This document shows, piece by piece, positions 19,761 through 32,702 of a stretch of 64,000 nucleotides of DNA (positions within the stretch are counted from its first letter, which is position 1; each line of letters starts with the position of its first letter). Under the pieces are notes generated by a model that had not been told where the DNA came from, did no database searches, and was given only the letters and a program-made list of their open reading frames with translations. The stretch is from Pseudomonas graminis (GTDB taxonomy: Bacteria; Pseudomonadota; Gammaproteobacteria; Pseudomonadales; Pseudomonadaceae): the NCBI RefSeq assembly GCF_004364335.1, contig NZ_SOCR01000006.1, forward strand, positions 343,873 to 407,872, written 5' to 3'. The position numbers and the translations under genes are program-made.

Positions 19761-20525
19761 CTATGGGTGGGCCTCCATCGTCTCTTTGATCCAGTCTGCA
19801 AAGTAGGCGACTCTGGTGTACTGACCGGCATTCATCCACAACGAACGGCTCACCAGTCCAATCTCAAGGTAATCGCTACCTGATTTATAGAGCAGCGGCC
19901 CTCCGGAATCCCCCGGCGCCTGATTGTATCCGGCGCAGAGGCTGACCAATGGATTGAAGTGTGTGTCCGGGTAGCCAGGGGGCACTTCGATACACGCCTT
20001 GTCCTCTAGGGTCTGGCCGTGGCCTTCGTACAAAACGTCTGGCCCGTATCCCGTCTCGGTTTTACCGAATCCGATCAGTGTCACGGGGTAGCCCACGCCC
20101 GGCTCCAGCTGGAACTCTGCCCCGTCGAGCTTGAGGAAAGCGTCACTGTTCGCCGCGCGCTCAAGCTTGATCAATGCAATATCGTATTGCCCGGTGTGAT
20201 CGAACTCTGGATGCCCGTAGGTGGCCTGGATTCTGACCCGGTCCTTCTCGATGACAGTTGGCCGGTATTGCTCCAGGCCAATGCTGACGGAGTGAGGAGC
20301 CTGGCCGTCGATGCAGTGTTCGGCAGTCAGCACCCACTGCGGCGCAATCAACGCAGCGCCACAGAGATGCGACCCATCCTCTTTTACGATCGCCGCATAA
20401 AACGGGTACTGCCCTCTTGCCGCTGGCTCTCCTCCGACGATCTTTTTGCCTTCATCCGCATGGTCCGATTGACCGCAACCGGTCAAAAAAGCCGCGAGAC
20501 CCACACAGCAAACTAATTTGTTCAT
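19761..20525 (-). CDS. Trypsin-fold (S1) serine protease, predicted lipoprotein
   Basis: 254 aa from ATG 20525 (AGGGAA 8 bp upstream). A lipobox LTGC (Cys17) predicts lipid anchoring. Then come a zymogen-like KIVGG at 28-32, the His70 site in TAEHC with its Cys55-Cys71 pair, Asp115 in YDIAL and Ser207 in GDSGGP, so the catalytic triad is complete. The residue six before Ser207, which sets trypsin specificity (Asp189), is Asn201, and the Cys191 position is Ala203, so specificity probably differs from trypsin. It is a single gene with its own terminator and looks like an accessory insertion between core genes. Confidence 0.85.
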   Translation of the reverse strand: MNKLVCCVGLAAFLTGCGQSDHADEGKKIVGGEPAARGQYPFYAAIVKEDGSHLCGAALIAPQWVLTAEHCIDGQAPHSVSIGLEQYRPTVIEKDRVRIQATYGHPEFDHTGQYDIALIKLERAANSDAFLKLDGAEFQLEPGVGYPVTLIGFGKTETGYGPDVLYEGHGQTLEDKACIEVPPGYPDTHFNPLVSLCAGYNQAPGDSGGPLLYKSGSDYLEIGLVSRSLWMNAGQYTRVAYFADWIKETMEAHP

Positions 20526-20828
20526 TATCGTTCCCTGATCCAACAGGCCGCCAAAGATCGGCCCGTGCTTCCACTCAATTTAAGAAAGGCTCGCTAGCGT
20601 TCGAAACCTTGCCGAATTAGAAACGTATCGAGTCGGATTGGGAACTGTCAGAAATGACGCGCAAGGAGTGCCTGGCGTTTTCACAAAAAGAGGAGCCGAG
20701 AAAGGAAGCGAAACAGATACGAACAATTTAGCAGGATGGAGCAGCTGCGAACGGCAAGCGCCAAGCCACAAGCAGAGCGGTTCACGCCTTACTTGCGGCT
20801 CTGGTTTACCCCTTGCAGCTAACAGGTT
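20526..20828. other. Intergenic region between gltD and the protease gene
   Basis: 303 bp. The left part (20526-20735) is less GC-rich and should hold the protease promoter, but no strong boxes stand out. The right part next to gltD is a repeat (separate entry). Confidence 0.4.
20742..20826. repeat. Imperfect palindromic repeat (AGCTGC/CTTGCAGCT type)
   Basis: AGCTGCGAACGGCAAGCG on the left is answered by CTTGCGG and CTTGCAGCT on the right. The same words recur at 22262-22365. It resembles a dispersed Pseudomonas intergenic repeat distinct from REP. It directly follows gltD and could fold into a 3' hairpin. Confidence 0.5.
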
Positions 20829-22365
<1,537 letters not shown>

Positions 22366-22369
22366 GCTG

Positions 22370-25300
22370 TTATTGCGGATTCGCGCGGGTGCTGGACAAC
22401 AGCGACTTCAAGCTCGCGGCCTTCGGCTTCACCAGCCAGAAGCGGCGCAGGTAGTCGTCCAGGTTTTCCCAAAGGTTGCGGCCCCATTCGCTGTCGGTTT
22501 CCGTCACGTATTCGGCCAGCACGCGCTCCAGGTGGCTGCGATAGGCTTCCATCGCTTCACCGCTGATGCGCTGAATCTCGACCAGCTCGTGGTTGACCCG
22601 GTCAACGAAGGTGTTGTCCTGATCGAGCACGTAGGCAAAGCCGCCCGTCATACCTGAGCCGAAGTTGTAGCCGGTCTTGCCCAGTACGCAGACGAAGCCG
22701 CCGGTCATGTATTCGCAGCAGTGGTCGCCCGTGCCTTCCACGACGGTGTGGGCGCCGGAGTTACGCACCGCGAAACGCTCGCCCGCCGTGCCCGCCGCGA
22801 ACAGCTTGCCGCCGGTCGCGCCGTACAGGCAGGTGTTGCCGATGATGGCGCTGTCCTGGGTTTTGAACGGGCTGCCTTTTGGCGGCACGATCACCAGTTT
22901 GCCGGCGGTCATGCCCTTGCCGACGTAATCGTTGGCGTCGCCTTCCAGATACATGTTCAGGCCGCCGGCGTTCCACACGCCAAAACTCTGCCCGGCCGTG
23001 CCCTTGAAGCGGAAGGTCACCGGCGCATCGTTCATGCCCTGGTTGCCGTGCAGCTTGGCGATTTCGCCGGAAATCCGCGCGCCGATGGAGCGGTCACAGT
23101 TGCAGATGTCCAGTTCGTAGTCGCCGCCGGTCTTGGCCTGAATGGCGGAGATCGCCAGTTCGACCATCTTCTCGGCCAGCAGGCCTTTGTCGAACGGCGG
23201 GTTGCGCTCGACTTGGCTGAACTGCGGTTTGTCGGCCGGAATGTGGTCGCTGCCCAGCAGCGGCGTCAGGTCCAGGTGCTGCTGCTTGGCGGTTTCACCC
23301 GGCAGGATTTCCAGCAGATCGGTACGCCCGATCAGTTCTTCCAGCGAACGCACGCCGAGCTTGGCCAGCCACTCACGGGTTTCTTCCGCCACGTAGGTGA
23401 AGAAGTTGATCACCATGTCGACAGTGCCGATGTAGTGGTCCTTGCGCAGCTTGTCGTTCTGGGTCGCCACGCCGGTAGCGCAGTTGTTCAGGTGGCAGAT
23501 GCGCAGGTATTTGCAGCCCAGTGCGATCATCGGCGCGGTGCCGAAGCCGAAGCTTTCGGCGCCGAGGATGGCCGCCTTGATCACGTCCAGGCCGGTTTTC
23601 AGGCCGCCGTCAGTCTGCACCCGAACCTTGCCGCGCAGGTCGTTGCCGCGCAGGGTCTGGTGGGTCTCGGCCAGGCCGATTTCCCACGGCGAGCCGGCGT
23701 ATTTGATCGACGACAGCGGCGACGCGCCGGTGCCGCCGTCATAACCGGAAATGGTGATCAGGTCGGCATAGGCCTTGGCCACACCGGCCGCAATCGTGCC
23801 CACGCCCGCTTCGGCCACCAGCTTGACCGAGACCAGCGCGGCCGGGTTGACCTGCTTGAGGTCAAAGATCAGCTGCGACAGGTCTTCGATCGAGTAGATG
23901 TCGTGGTGCGGCGGCGGCGAAATCAGCGTCACGCCGGGCACTGCGTAACGCAGCTTGGCGATCAGGCCGTTGACCTTGCCGCCCGGCAGTTGCCCGCCCT
24001 CGCCCGGTTTGGCGCCCTGGGCGACCTTGATCTGCAGCACGTCGGCGTTGACCAGGTATTCAGGCGTTACGCCAAAACGGCCGGTCGCGATCTGTTTGAT
24101 CTTGGAGCTGCGGATGGTGCCGTAGCGGGCCGGGTCTTCGCCGCCCTCACCGGAGTTGGAGCGGGCGCCCAGGCGGTTCATCGCCTCGGCCAGCGCTTCG
24201 TGGGCTTCCGGTGACAGCGCGCCCAGCGAGATACCCGCCGAGTCGAAGCGCTTGAGAATGCCTTCCAGCGGCTCGATCTCGTCGATGCCCAGCGGCGTGT
24301 CGAGCTCTTTGACCTTGAGCAAGTCACGGATCATCGACACGGGACGGTTGTCCACCAGCGCTGTGTATTCCTTGAACTTGCTGTAATCGCCCTGCTGCAC
24401 GGCGGCTTGCAGCGTCGCCACCACATCGGGGTTGTAGGCGTGGTATTCGCCGCCGTAGACGAACTTCAGCAGCCCGCCCTGCTGGATCGGCTTACGCGCG
24501 CTCCAGGCTTCGAAGGCCAGGGCTTTCTGCTCGGCTTCAATGTCGACGAAACGCGCGCCCTTGATGCGGCTCGGCACGCCACGGAAGCTCAGATCGCAGA
24601 CTTCTTCCGACAGGCCGATGGCTTCGAAAAGCTGCGCGCCTCGGTACGAAGCGACGGTCGAGATACCCATTTTCGACAGGATCTTGAGCAGGCCTTTGGT
24701 GATGCCCTTGCGGTAGTTCTTGAAGACTTCGTACAGATCGCCCAGCACTTCGCCAGTACGGATCAAGTCGCCCAGCACTTCGTACGCCAGGAACGGATAC
24801 ACCGCCGACGCGCCGAAGCCGATCAGCACGGCGAAATGGTGCGGGTCGCGTGCTGTCGCGGTCTCGACGAGGATGTTGCTGTCGCAGCGCAGGCCTTTTT
24901 CGGTCAGACGGTGGTGCACCGCGCCGGTGGCCAGTGATGCGTGAATCGGCAGTTTGCCCGGCGCGATATGGCGGTCACTCAAGACGATCTGGGTCTTGCC
25001 CGAACGCACGGCTTCTTCAGCCTGATCGGCGATGTTGCACACGGCCGCTTCCAGACCCATGGCTTCGTCGTAGTTCAGGTCGATAATCTGACGATCAAAG
25101 CCCGGACGATCCAGGCTCATCAGCGAGCGCCACTTGGCCGGGGAAATGACCGGCGAGCTGAGGATTACGCGGGAAGCGTGCTCTGGCGACTCCTGGAAAA
25201 TGTTGCGCTCGGCACCGAGGCAGACTTCCAGTGACATGACGATGGCTTCACGCAGCGGGTCGATCGGCGGGTTGGTGACCTGCGCGAACTGCTGGCGGAA

Positions 25301-26815
25301 ATAGTCGTACGGCGTGCGGACGCGACGGGACAGCACCGCCATCGGCGTGTCATCGCCCATGGAGCCCACCGCTTCCTGACCCTGCTCACCCAGCGGGCGC
25401 AGGATCTGATCACGCTCTTCGAACGTGACCTGGAACATCTTCATGTACTGCTTGAGCTGATCCGGGTTGTAGAACGCCGAACCGTGGTCGTGGTCTTCCA
25501 GCGTCGCCTGAATACGCAGAGCGTTTTTGCGCAGCCACTGCTTGTAAGGATGGCGGGACTTCAAGCGGCTGTCGATGGCGTCGGTGTCGAGGATCTGCCC
25601 GGTTTCGGTGTCCACGGCGAAGATCTGGCCCGGGCCGACACGGCCCTTGGCAATCACATCTTCGGGCTTGTAGTTCCACACGCCGATTTCCGACGCGAGG
25701 GTGATGTAGCCGTTTTTCGTGGTCACCCAGCGCGCAGGGCGCAGGCCGTTGCGGTCGAGCAGGCAGACGGCGTGACGACCTTCGGTCATGACGATGCCGG
25801 CCGGGCCGTCCCACGGCTCCATGTGCATGGAGTTGAATTCGTAGAACGCGCGCAGATCCGGGTCCATGGTTTCGACGTTCTGCCAAGCCGGCGGCACGAG
25901 CATGCGCACGCCACGGAACAGGTCGATGCCGCCGGTTACCATCAGCTCGAGCATGTTGTCCATGCTCGATGAGTCGGAGCCCACGCGGTTGACCAGCGGG
26001 CCCAGCTCGTCGAGGTCCATCAGGTCGTTGGTGAACTTGGTGCGACGGGCCTGGGCCCAGTTGCGGTTACCGGTGATGGTGTTGATCTCGCCGTTGTGGG
26101 CGAGGAAACGGAACGGCTGAGCCAGCGGCCATTTCGGCAGGGTGTTGGTCGAGAAGCGCTGGTGGAACACGCAGATCGCGGTTTGCAGGCGCTCGTCGTT
26201 GAGGTCCGGGAAGAATGCCGTGAGATCACGCGGCATCATCAGGCCTTTGTAGATGATGGTCTTGTGGGAAAAGCTGCAGATGTAGTGGTCGGTGTCGGCG
26301 GCATTGGCCACCGAGGAGCGACGACGTGCGCAGAACAGCTTGATCGCGAATTCCTGATCGGTCAGGCCTTCGCCGCCGATGAACACCTGCTCGATCTTCG
26401 GCAGACGCTCAAGGGCCAGACGACCCAGTACGCTTGTGTCGATCGGCACCTGGCGCCAGCCGATCAGGGTCAGGCCGGCCGCCAGGATTTCACGGTTCAT
26501 GTTTTCGCGGGCCGCTTCGGCCCTGGCGTCGTCCTGATTGAGGAAGACCATGCCAACACAATACTGGCGCGGAAGCTCGACGCCGAAGTGCTCGGTGGCC
26601 ACCGCACGCAGGAAGGTGTCAGGTTTTTGCATCAACAGCCCGCAACCGTCACCGGTCTTGCCGTCGGCGTTGATACCACCACGGTGGGTCATGCACGTCA
26701 GGGCTTCGATAGCCGTCTGCAACAGGTGATGACTGGGCTCGCCTTGCATATGGGCGATCAGGCCGAAACCACAGTTATCCTTGAATTCTTCTGGATGGTA
26801 CAGACCTGCTTTCAT
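22370..26815 (-). CDS. gltB: Glutamate synthase large subunit
   Basis: 1481 aa, full length. The order is: N-terminal glutamine amidotransferase with a short propeptide ending DN before the catalytic Cys15 ([15 protein letters not shown]), central domain, FMN/2-oxoglutarate synthase domain with a 3Fe-4S cluster Cys set ([13 protein letters not shown] [14 protein letters not shown]), and a C-terminal beta-helix GXGXG domain. The second Met (26815) is chosen because GGTGAG is 8 bp upstream; the first Met at 26821 is too close to it. Together with GltD it assimilates ammonia. It leads a two-gene operon. Confidence 0.97.
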   Translation of the reverse strand: MKAGLYHPEEFKDNCGFGLIAHMQGEPSHHLLQTAIEALTCMTHRGGINADGKTGDGCGLLMQKPDTFLRAVATEHFGVELPRQYCVGMVFLNQDDARAEAARENMNREILAAGLTLIGWRQVPIDTSVLGRLALERLPKIEQVFIGGEGLTDQEFAIKLFCARRRSSVANAADTDHYICSFSHKTIIYKGLMMPRDLTAFFPDLNDERLQTAICVFHQRFSTNTLPKWPLAQPFRFLAHNGEINTITGNRNWAQARRTKFTNDLMDLDELGPLVNRVGSDSSSMDNMLELMVTGGIDLFRGVRMLVPPAWQNVETMDPDLRAFYEFNSMHMEPWDGPAGIVMTEGRHAVCLLDRNGLRPARWVTTKNGYITLASEIGVWNYKPEDVIAKGRVGPGQIFAVDTETGQILDTDAIDSRLKSRHPYKQWLRKNALRIQATLEDHDHGSAFYNPDQLKQYMKMFQVTFEERDQILRPLGEQGQEAVGSMGDDTPMAVLSRRVRTPYDYFRQQFAQVTNPPIDPLREAIVMSLEVCLGAERNIFQESPEHASRVILSSPVISPAKWRSLMSLDRPGFDRQIIDLNYDEAMGLEAAVCNIADQAEEAVRSGKTQIVLSDRHIAPGKLPIHASLATGAVHHRLTEKGLRCDSNILVETATARDPHHFAVLIGFGASAVYPFLAYEVLGDLIRTGEVLGDLYEVFKNYRKGITKGLLKILSKMGISTVASYRGAQLFEAIGLSEEVCDLSFRGVPSRIKGARFVDIEAEQKALAFEAWSARKPIQQGGLLKFVYGGEYHAYNPDVVATLQAAVQQGDYSKFKEYTALVDNRPVSMIRDLLKVKELDTPLGIDEIEPLEGILKRFDSAGISLGALSPEAHEALAEAMNRLGARSNSGEGGEDPARYGTIRSSKIKQIATGRFGVTPEYLVNADVLQIKVAQGAKPGEGGQLPGGKVNGLIAKLRYAVPGVTLISPPPHHDIYSIEDLSQLIFDLKQVNPAALVSVKLVAEAGVGTIAAGVAKAYADLITISGYDGGTGASPLSSIKYAGSPWEIGLAETHQTLRGNDLRGKVRVQTDGGLKTGLDVIKAAILGAESFGFGTAPMIALGCKYLRICHLNNCATGVATQNDKLRKDHYIGTVDMVINFFTYVAEETREWLAKLGVRSLEELIGRTDLLEILPGETAKQQHLDLTPLLGSDHIPADKPQFSQVERNPPFDKGLLAEKMVELAISAIQAKTGGDYELDICNCDRSIGARISGEIAKLHGNQGMNDAPVTFRFKGTAGQSFGVWNAGGLNMYLEGDANDYVGKGMTAGKLVIVPPKGSPFKTQDSAIIGNTCLYGATGGKLFAAGTAGERFAVRNSGAHTVVEGTGDHCCEYMTGGFVCVLGKTGYNFGSGMTGGFAYVLDQDNTFVDRVNHELVEIQRISGEAMEAYRSHLERVLAEYVTETDSEWGRNLWENLDDYLRRFWLVKPKAASLKSLLSSTRANPQ

Positions 26816-26924
26816 AGACACATTCTCACCAGGCTGCCCCTTAACGAGGCAAATTTCTTTTCAATTCAACCATTTACCATCCACGCCGAACGTATGCCGG
26901 CTTTGCGGGAGCAAAAGGGAGGTC

Positions 26925-26953
26925 ATTGTACACAGCGACACAAGTCCTCACAA
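26925..26953 (-). promoter_or_regulatory. Likely sigma-70 promoter of gltBD
   Basis: On the minus strand TTGTGA (26953-26948), a 17-bp spacer, then TACAAT (26930-26925), 110 bp before the gltB start. This is the only strong element seen in the 26816-27021 gap. Confidence 0.55.
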
Positions 26954-27021
26954 ATTTGACGACGAAGTGTCGCAAATTTATGTCGCATTCATGAAAGGTT
27001 TTATATCGATTCTCGTGCTAG

Positions 27022-27174
27022 TCAGAGCTTTTTTGCGAGTCTGACCAATGAGAGCCCGAAGATCAATGCGTGTCTGAGACGCAGACACCGCAAGGCGCGC
27101 TGCTCATTGGCAGCACGCTCATGCGTGATATCGGGAGGGCCAAGCGAGGGACCTGGATAAGGCCCCTGCGTCAT
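27022..27174 (-). CDS. Possible 50-residue protein coupled to damX
   Basis: ATG 27174 overlaps the damX stop by one base (TGATG), a common sign of translational coupling. The peptide has a Pro/Gly-rich head and an Arg/Leu-rich amphipathic tail (LRLRHALIFGLSLVRLAKKL). The DNA also holds two strong hairpins: GTGTCTG-AGACG-CAGACAC (27070-27088), and GCGCGCTGC/GCAGCACGC just right of it. These could instead be a 3' structure or a small RNA. No homologue is recognised. Confidence 0.3.
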   Translation of the reverse strand: MTQGPYPGPSLGPPDITHERAANEQRALRCLRLRHALIFGLSLVRLAKKL

Positions 27175-28799
27175 CAGCGGGCGGCGGCGAGTTCCTGTTG
27201 GATACTGCCGACGGTACGAGGCCAAGGTTTACCAGCCTGAACCTTCTCTGGCAAGGCCTTGATAGCGGTCAGTGCCGCATTGCGGTCAGCGAAGCTGCCG
27301 TAAGTCACCACGAACAGAGGCTTGCCCTGCAGGGTTTTCTTGAAGTAACGATACTCGGCGCCCTGCTCTTTCACGTAGCTCTGAGCGGTAGCTTCAGAGC
27401 TGGTGCCGAGGATCTGCACCACGTAATGCGTCGGTGCCTGACCTGCGTACCAACCGCTGCCAGCCGCGCCAGAGGCTGCAGCGGCCGCGGCTGGTTTGGC
27501 CGCCGGTGCCGGAGCAGGTTTGGCGGTGGCCACTTGAGTCGGCGCTGGCGCAGGTTTCGCGGCAGGGGCCGGAGCAGGCGTTGGCTTGGCGGCCGGGGCC
27601 GGACGCGTTGCCGGGACCGGCTGCTGCGCCACGGTCGGCGCAGGACTTGCCGTCGCGCCCACCGGTGGCGCAGTGGTGGTCACGGTCGGCGGCTGCAGCG
27701 ATTGATTAGCCGCAGGGCCGCCATCTTCGCCGTCACCCTCGCCCGAACCCGCCGCTTCAGCCAACGGCGCGCGGGTCGCCGGTTGCGAGCCGTTCATTGG
27801 CAGCGGCATCGGCTGCGAGTTACCCGCAAACTCGATGGCCGGGCCTCCGTTGTTCGATTGTTGCGCCGGCGCCTGGCCCTGACCCAGAGGCAGTTGGGCC
27901 TGAGAGTTGGCTGGCGCAGTGGCAGGTGCGTTGCTGCGGCCTGGAATCAGCCACGCCGCGAGCACGGCCGCGACAACAACCCCACCCAAAGCCAACACGT
28001 GTTTCTTAGGCATTTTGAACCCCATACTTGGACGCTTGACCGCAGAGCGGCTGGCAATCATGGCTTCGATCATCGAATCGCGCGCGACCTGGTTGATCGC
28101 GCCTGGCCATCCACCGGACTGCTCGTGGATATCAGTGATCTGTGCGGCGCTGAACAACTCAACGCCCTGCCCTGCGCCATCGAGACGCTGAGCCAGATAC
28201 TCACGGGTTTCTTCTTCGGTATAGGGCGCCAGCTCGATAACGTGGAAGCGTTCTTCCTCGGTACCGCTCTCGGCGCACAGCTGATCCAGGCGATCAATGA
28301 TCGAAGCCTCGCCGAACAGGAAGACATGCGGACGCCCCTCCGGGGTGCCTGCTGCCAATCCCAACAACGCTTCGAGTGCAGATTCGCCCAGTTGTTCGGC
28401 ATCGTCCACCAGGATGTAGACTTCCTGACCGGTCAGCGCCAACTGCACGACCTGCGCCAGGATCGGGCGCATTTCCGCTTGAGCGACGTTCAGCGCCTGG
28501 GCAACCTGGCGCAACACGCCCGTCGCATCACCTGCGCCACGGGCAGACACCACAACGCTCTGCACCGACTGCTTGTTGGTGCTCGCCACCAGTGCCTGAC
28601 GCAACAGCGTCTTGCCACTGCCGTGCGGCCCCGTCACGACCAGCAGCAGCTGGCTGTAGCGCGCGAGATGATGCAGCTGGCCCAGCACGGGCTTGCGCTG
28701 TGCGGGAAAGAACTTGAAGCCGGGAACCCGCGTTGCAAAGGGGTCATGACTCAACTGGTAATGACCGAGGAAGGCCTCATCGGCGTGCAAACTAGTCAT
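27174..28799 (-). CDS. damX: DamX-like SPOR protein with AAA ATPase domain
   Basis: 541 aa. Residues 1-260 form an ExeA-type AAA ATPase with Walker A GPHGSGKT at 57-64 and Walker B YILVDDAEQ at 128-136. One membrane helix (about 267-286) follows, then a long Pro/Ala-rich periplasmic linker, and a C-terminal SPOR domain (about 457-541) that binds denuded septal peptidoglycan. A cell-division protein by family. It begins 10 bp after aroB, so it is last in pilMNOPQ-aroK-aroB-damX, the same order as in enterobacteria. Confidence 0.87.
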   Translation of the reverse strand: MTSLHADEAFLGHYQLSHDPFATRVPGFKFFPAQRKPVLGQLHHLARYSQLLLVVTGPHGSGKTLLRQALVASTNKQSVQSVVVSARGAGDATGVLRQVAQALNVAQAEMRPILAQVVQLALTGQEVYILVDDAEQLGESALEALLGLAAGTPEGRPHVFLFGEASIIDRLDQLCAESGTEEERFHVIELAPYTEEETREYLAQRLDGAGQGVELFSAAQITDIHEQSGGWPGAINQVARDSMIEAMIASRSAVKRPSMGFKMPKKHVLALGGVVVAAVLAAWLIPGRSNAPATAPANSQAQLPLGQGQAPAQQSNNGGPAIEFAGNSQPMPLPMNGSQPATRAPLAEAAGSGEGDGEDGGPAANQSLQPPTVTTTAPPVGATASPAPTVAQQPVPATRPAPAAKPTPAPAPAAKPAPAPTQVATAKPAPAPAAKPAAAAAASGAAGSGWYAGQAPTHYVVQILGTSSEATAQSYVKEQGAEYRYFKKTLQGKPLFVVTYGSFADRNAALTAIKALPEKVQAGKPWPRTVGSIQQELAAAR

Positions 28800-28809
28800 G
28801 GATTTCTCA

Positions 28810-29913
28810 TTAACCTCTAAGCTGATCCACCAAGGCGCGGTAGTCCGCGACCAGTGTGGCCTGTAGTACTTCTTGTGGATATTCGTCAGTCACCACTGCT
28901 TCACCGATGCGACGCAACAGCACCAGGCGCAGACGACCGTCAATGACCTTTTTGTCCACCGCCATATGCTCGAGGAAGTGCTCGGGCGTCATGTCTTCCG
29001 GCGGAACTACCGGCAAGCCGGCGCGCTGAAAAATACGGATGCCCCGGTCACGTTCCTGCTCGCTGATCCAGCCCAGACGCGCCGACATTTCCAGCGCCAT
29101 CACCGTGCCTGCTGCCACCGCCTCGCCGTGCAGCCAGACGCCGTAACCCATGTGGGTTTCGATGGCGTGGCCGAAGGTGTGGCCTAGGTTCAGCGTGGCA
29201 CGCACGCCGGACTCTCGCTCATCAGCGCCAACAACCGCAGCCTTGGCGGCACAGGAGCGCTCGATCGCCGTGGTCAGCGCGACCTGATCCAGCCCGCGCA
29301 GCTTGTCCACATTCTCTTCGAGCCACGTCAGGAACGGTTCGTCACAGATCAAACCGTATTTGATGACCTCGGCAAGCCCGGCGGACAGCTCGCGCTCGGG
29401 CAGGGTGTTCAGCGACAACGTGTCGATCAGCACCGCATTGGGCTGATAGAACGCGCCCACCATATTTTTGCCCAGCGGGTGATTGATGCCGGTTTTGCCA
29501 CCCACCGAGGAGTCGACCTGGGAGAGCAGCGTGGTCGGCACCTGAATGAACTCGACACCGCGCTGGTAGCAGGCAGCGGCAAAGCCGGCCATGTCACCGA
29601 TAACGCCTCCGCCCAATGCAATCACAGTGGTGCGGCGATCGTGGCGAGCGGTGAGCAACGCGTCGAAGATGGTTTGCAGGGTTTCCCAGTTCTTGAAGGC
29701 TTCACCGTCGGGAAGCACGATCGGCAAGACGCTGTAACCGGAGAGGGATCGGGTGAGACGGTCCATGTAGAGCGGCGCAACGGTGGCGTTGGAGACGATC
29801 GCCACCTGTTTTCCGGCTATATACGGCTTGAGCAACTCGGGCTGATCCAGCAAGCCTTCGCCGATGTGGATCGGGTAGCTGCGTTCGCCAAGCTCGACCT
29901 TGAGTGTCTGCAT
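28810..29913 (-). CDS. aroB: 3-Dehydroquinate synthase
   Basis: 367 aa, the usual length. It converts DAHP to 3-dehydroquinate in the shikimate pathway, with NAD+ and a divalent metal. The NAD-binding and catalytic segments [13 protein letters not shown] and [14 protein letters not shown] are intact, as are the metal-binding His residues in [15 protein letters not shown] 29913 is chosen (GGGGA 4 bp upstream and a standard N-terminus [10 protein letters not shown]); an earlier Met at 29970 lacks a site. The 130-bp gap to aroK shows no terminator. Confidence 0.96.
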   Translation of the reverse strand: MQTLKVELGERSYPIHIGEGLLDQPELLKPYIAGKQVAIVSNATVAPLYMDRLTRSLSGYSVLPIVLPDGEAFKNWETLQTIFDALLTARHDRRTTVIALGGGVIGDMAGFAAACYQRGVEFIQVPTTLLSQVDSSVGGKTGINHPLGKNMVGAFYQPNAVLIDTLSLNTLPERELSAGLAEVIKYGLICDEPFLTWLEENVDKLRGLDQVALTTAIERSCAAKAAVVGADERESGVRATLNLGHTFGHAIETHMGYGVWLHGEAVAAGTVMALEMSARLGWISEQERDRGIRIFQRAGLPVVPPEDMTPEHFLEHMAVDKKVIDGRLRLVLLRRIGEAVVTDEYPQEVLQATLVADYRALVDQLRG

Positions 29914-30043
29914 GTGTCCCCACGCTGTTAACAATTGGTTGCCGGTGCGCGTCTTGAAAAACGCCGACACCGGCTATGGCGCAAGGCCATGTAGCGACCC
30001 CACTTTTTATGGTCGCCGAGGATAGCGCATTTCCGTCTGCGCT

Positions 30044-30562
30044 TTAACGGGGAGGAAGCTCGGCCAGCAGGGCGAGGATGTCAATAACCACCATTCGTGG
30101 CGGCCGCTCATCGGTTTCGATGATGACATCGGCGATCTCGCGGTACAGCGGATCGCGGATGGCCAACAGTTCGCGCAGCACGCGCGCCGGGTCAGCGGTG
30201 CGCAGCAACGGTCGATTGCGATCGCGCGAGGTTCGGCCCACTTGCTGCTCGACCGACGCATGCAAATACACCACCCGACCACCGGCATGCAGGGCGCGAC
30301 GGTTTTCTTCGCGCATGACTGCGCCACCGCCGGTGGCCACGACCACCCCATCCAGTGCGGAGAGCTCGGCGATCATCGCTTGCTCACGATCGCGAAAGCC
30401 TGCTTCACCTTCCTTGTCGAAGATCCAGGGAATATTGGCACCCGTTCGCAGCTCGATTTCCTTGTCGGAATCCTTGAACGGCAGTCGAAGCTCTTTGGCC
30501 AGCAAGCGACCGATGGTGCTTTTACCAGCCCCCATCGGCCCCACAAGAATTAAATTTCGCAC
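30044..30562 (-). CDS. aroK: Shikimate kinase
   Basis: 172 aa. It phosphorylates shikimate with ATP. P-loop GPMGAGKST at 8-16, shikimate-binding Asp/Arg in DSDKEIE and GFRDREQ, and the GGGAV loop. It starts 4 bp after pilQ ends and is followed by aroB, so it is translated from the pil-aro operon. Confidence 0.96.
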   Translation of the reverse strand: MRNLILVGPMGAGKSTIGRLLAKELRLPFKDSDKEIELRTGANIPWIFDKEGEAGFRDREQAMIAELSALDGVVVATGGGAVMREENRRALHAGGRVVYLHASVEQQVGRTSRDRNRPLLRTADPARVLRELLAIRDPLYREIADVIIETDERPPRMVVIDILALLAELPPR

Positions 30563-30566
30563 AGAA

Positions 30567-32702
30567 TCAACGACTCACAGCAATCGCCTGGTTGTTCATG
30601 ATACGCGGAGTGAGAAACACCAACAGCTCGGATTTTGACTCCGAAACCACATCGCGCCGGAAAAGGCGGCCAACATACGGCACATCGCCTAAAAATGGCA
30701 CCTTGTCGACGACTTTACTCTGCGTATTCGAGAACACGCCACCAATTACAATGGTCTCGCCGTCGGCCACCAGCACCTTGGCGTTGACTTCGTTTTTCTT
30801 GATCGGCGGCACACCCAGTACCGTGTTCACGTAGTCCGGCTCATCCTTCGTGACCTTGACCTCCATGATGATGCGGTTATCTGGCGTGATCTGCGGAGTC
30901 ACTTCCAAAGACAGCGAGGCCTCTTTAAACGATACCGAGGTCGCGCCGCTGGAGCTGGCTTCCTGATAAGGCACTTCCGTACCTTTCAGGATTTTCGCGG
31001 TTTCCTTGTCCGAGGTAACGACCTTGGGCTGCGAGACCACTTCACCGTTGCCACTCTTCTCCATCGCCGTGAGCTCAAGATCAAGAATTGTATTGTTGGT
31101 CAGGAAGCCCAGGCCGATCGACGAGGTGGCATCGGTCACGCCCATGTCCACGTAGGGACCATTGGTCGCTGATGCACCCGTAACGGTGCCGCTACCGCCA
31201 GTAGTGAAATTGCCCTTGTTGCTCGAACCACCCCAGCGCACGCCCAGGGCCTTGTCGTAATCGACGTTGGCTTCGACGATACGCGCCTCGATCATCACCT
31301 GGCGCACCGGTATATCCAGCTGCGACACGATGCGGCGCAGCTCGTCCAGACGATCCTGGGTCTGGTAGGCAATGATGTTGTTAGTGCGCTCATCCACGGT
31401 GATCGAACCACGCTCGTCGGTCTTCGATTCAGCGCTGGTCACCGACTGGAACAGCTTGGCGATGTCGGCGGCCTTGGCGTAGTTCACTTGCAGCAACTCG
31501 CGGCGCAGTGGGGCCAACTCGGCAATCTGCTTGAGAGATTCCAGCTCCTGGCGCTCGCGCGCGGCGATCTCGTCAGCCGGACCGACCAGCAAAACGTTAC
31601 CGATCTTGCGCTTGTCCAGGCCCTTGGTCTTGAGCACCAGATCCAGCGCCTGATCCCACGGCACGTTCTGCAGGCGCAGGGTGATGCCGCCTTGGACGGT
31701 GTCGCTGGCCACCAGATTGAGGTTGGTGAAATCAGCGATCAGTTGCAGCACCGAACGCACATCAATGTCCTGAAAATTCAGCGACAGCTTCTCGCCGGTG
31801 TAGACCAGTTTTTCCGAGTTGCGGCGTTCCTGATCTTCGTTGGTCAGGGGACGCACGCTGATGGTCAGCTTGTTATCAGTTTGATAGGCCGAGTAGTCGA
31901 ACGCACCGGACGGTTCGATGGAAATGCTGGCCTTGTCACCCGTGGCGCTGGAATTGACGAACTGCACCGGGGTGGCGAAATCCTTCACGTCCAGACGCAC
32001 GCGCAGCGGTTCAGGCAATTGCGTCTTGGCGAAGTCGACGCGGATCTTGCCGCCCTGCTCCTGAATGTCCGGGGCAATGCCGGTGTCGCTCAGCTCGATA
32101 ATGACGTTGCCTTCACCCAACTCGCCACGCTGGAAGTCGACGTTTTTCACCGACCGCGGGCCAGGTGCATAGGATCGCGCAACAGGTTTTGACGATTGCG
32201 CGGCCGGCACACTCACTCGCGCCGCGCCCATGGCGGTGCTCGGCTGTGAACCCTGGGCGGCCGCAGCGCCCTGGCCCACCACCACGAACAGGTTGTTGCC
32301 GTCGACGCGCGAGCTGTAGGGCGCGAGCGTGGTGAGGTTGATGATCACCCGCGTGCGGTCCTTGGCTTCGACGACCACAACGCTGTGGGCATTGCCTGAA
32401 CCCAGGTCACGGCTCTTGATCGCCAGTTGGCTGGTCACCCCCGGCAGGTCCAGCGCAATGCGCGCCGGCTGCTCGGTGGTGTAGCCGCGCGGCGCTGCCA
32501 CCGGACCGTCGAAGGACAGTTTCAATTCGACTCGATCCCCCGGCAATGCGGCGACATCCAGCGTCTTGAGGTTAGCCGCCTGAACAACCGGTGAAAGCAT
32601 CGCCATCCCTAGCGACAGGCCGATAATCGAAAGAATCCTGTTCATGTTCACATTCCACCACTGTGCAGATCCGAAGGTGCTTCGCTTGCTTGCCGTCTTC
32701 AT
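30567..32702 (-). CDS. pilQ: Type IV pilus secretin PilQ
   Basis: 711 aa. Outer-membrane ring through which the pilus passes. A signal region ends near VVQA (residue 42), followed by AMIN domains (about 45-270) that bind peptidoglycan, N0/N1 domains, and the C-terminal secretin beta-barrel with [18 protein letters not shown] 32702 overlaps the pilP stop (ATGA) and has AGGAG 7 bp upstream. Met20 at 32645 would give a shorter, more usual signal peptide, so the start is not settled. It works with PilM, N, O and P. Confidence 0.94.
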   Translation of the reverse strand: MKTASKRSTFGSAQWWNVNMNRILSIIGLSLGMAMLSPVVQAANLKTLDVAALPGDRVELKLSFDGPVAAPRGYTTEQPARIALDLPGVTSQLAIKSRDLGSGNAHSVVVVEAKDRTRVIINLTTLAPYSSRVDGNNLFVVVGQGAAAAQGSQPSTAMGAARVSVPAAQSSKPVARSYAPGPRSVKNVDFQRGELGEGNVIIELSDTGIAPDIQEQGGKIRVDFAKTQLPEPLRVRLDVKDFATPVQFVNSSATGDKASISIEPSGAFDYSAYQTDNKLTISVRPLTNEDQERRNSEKLVYTGEKLSLNFQDIDVRSVLQLIADFTNLNLVASDTVQGGITLRLQNVPWDQALDLVLKTKGLDKRKIGNVLLVGPADEIAARERQELESLKQIAELAPLRRELLQVNYAKAADIAKLFQSVTSAESKTDERGSITVDERTNNIIAYQTQDRLDELRRIVSQLDIPVRQVMIEARIVEANVDYDKALGVRWGGSSNKGNFTTGGSGTVTGASATNGPYVDMGVTDATSSIGLGFLTNNTILDLELTAMEKSGNGEVVSQPKVVTSDKETAKILKGTEVPYQEASSSGATSVSFKEASLSLEVTPQITPDNRIIMEVKVTKDEPDYVNTVLGVPPIKKNEVNAKVLVADGETIVIGGVFSNTQSKVVDKVPFLGDVPYVGRLFRRDVVSESKSELLVFLTPRIMNNQAIAVSR

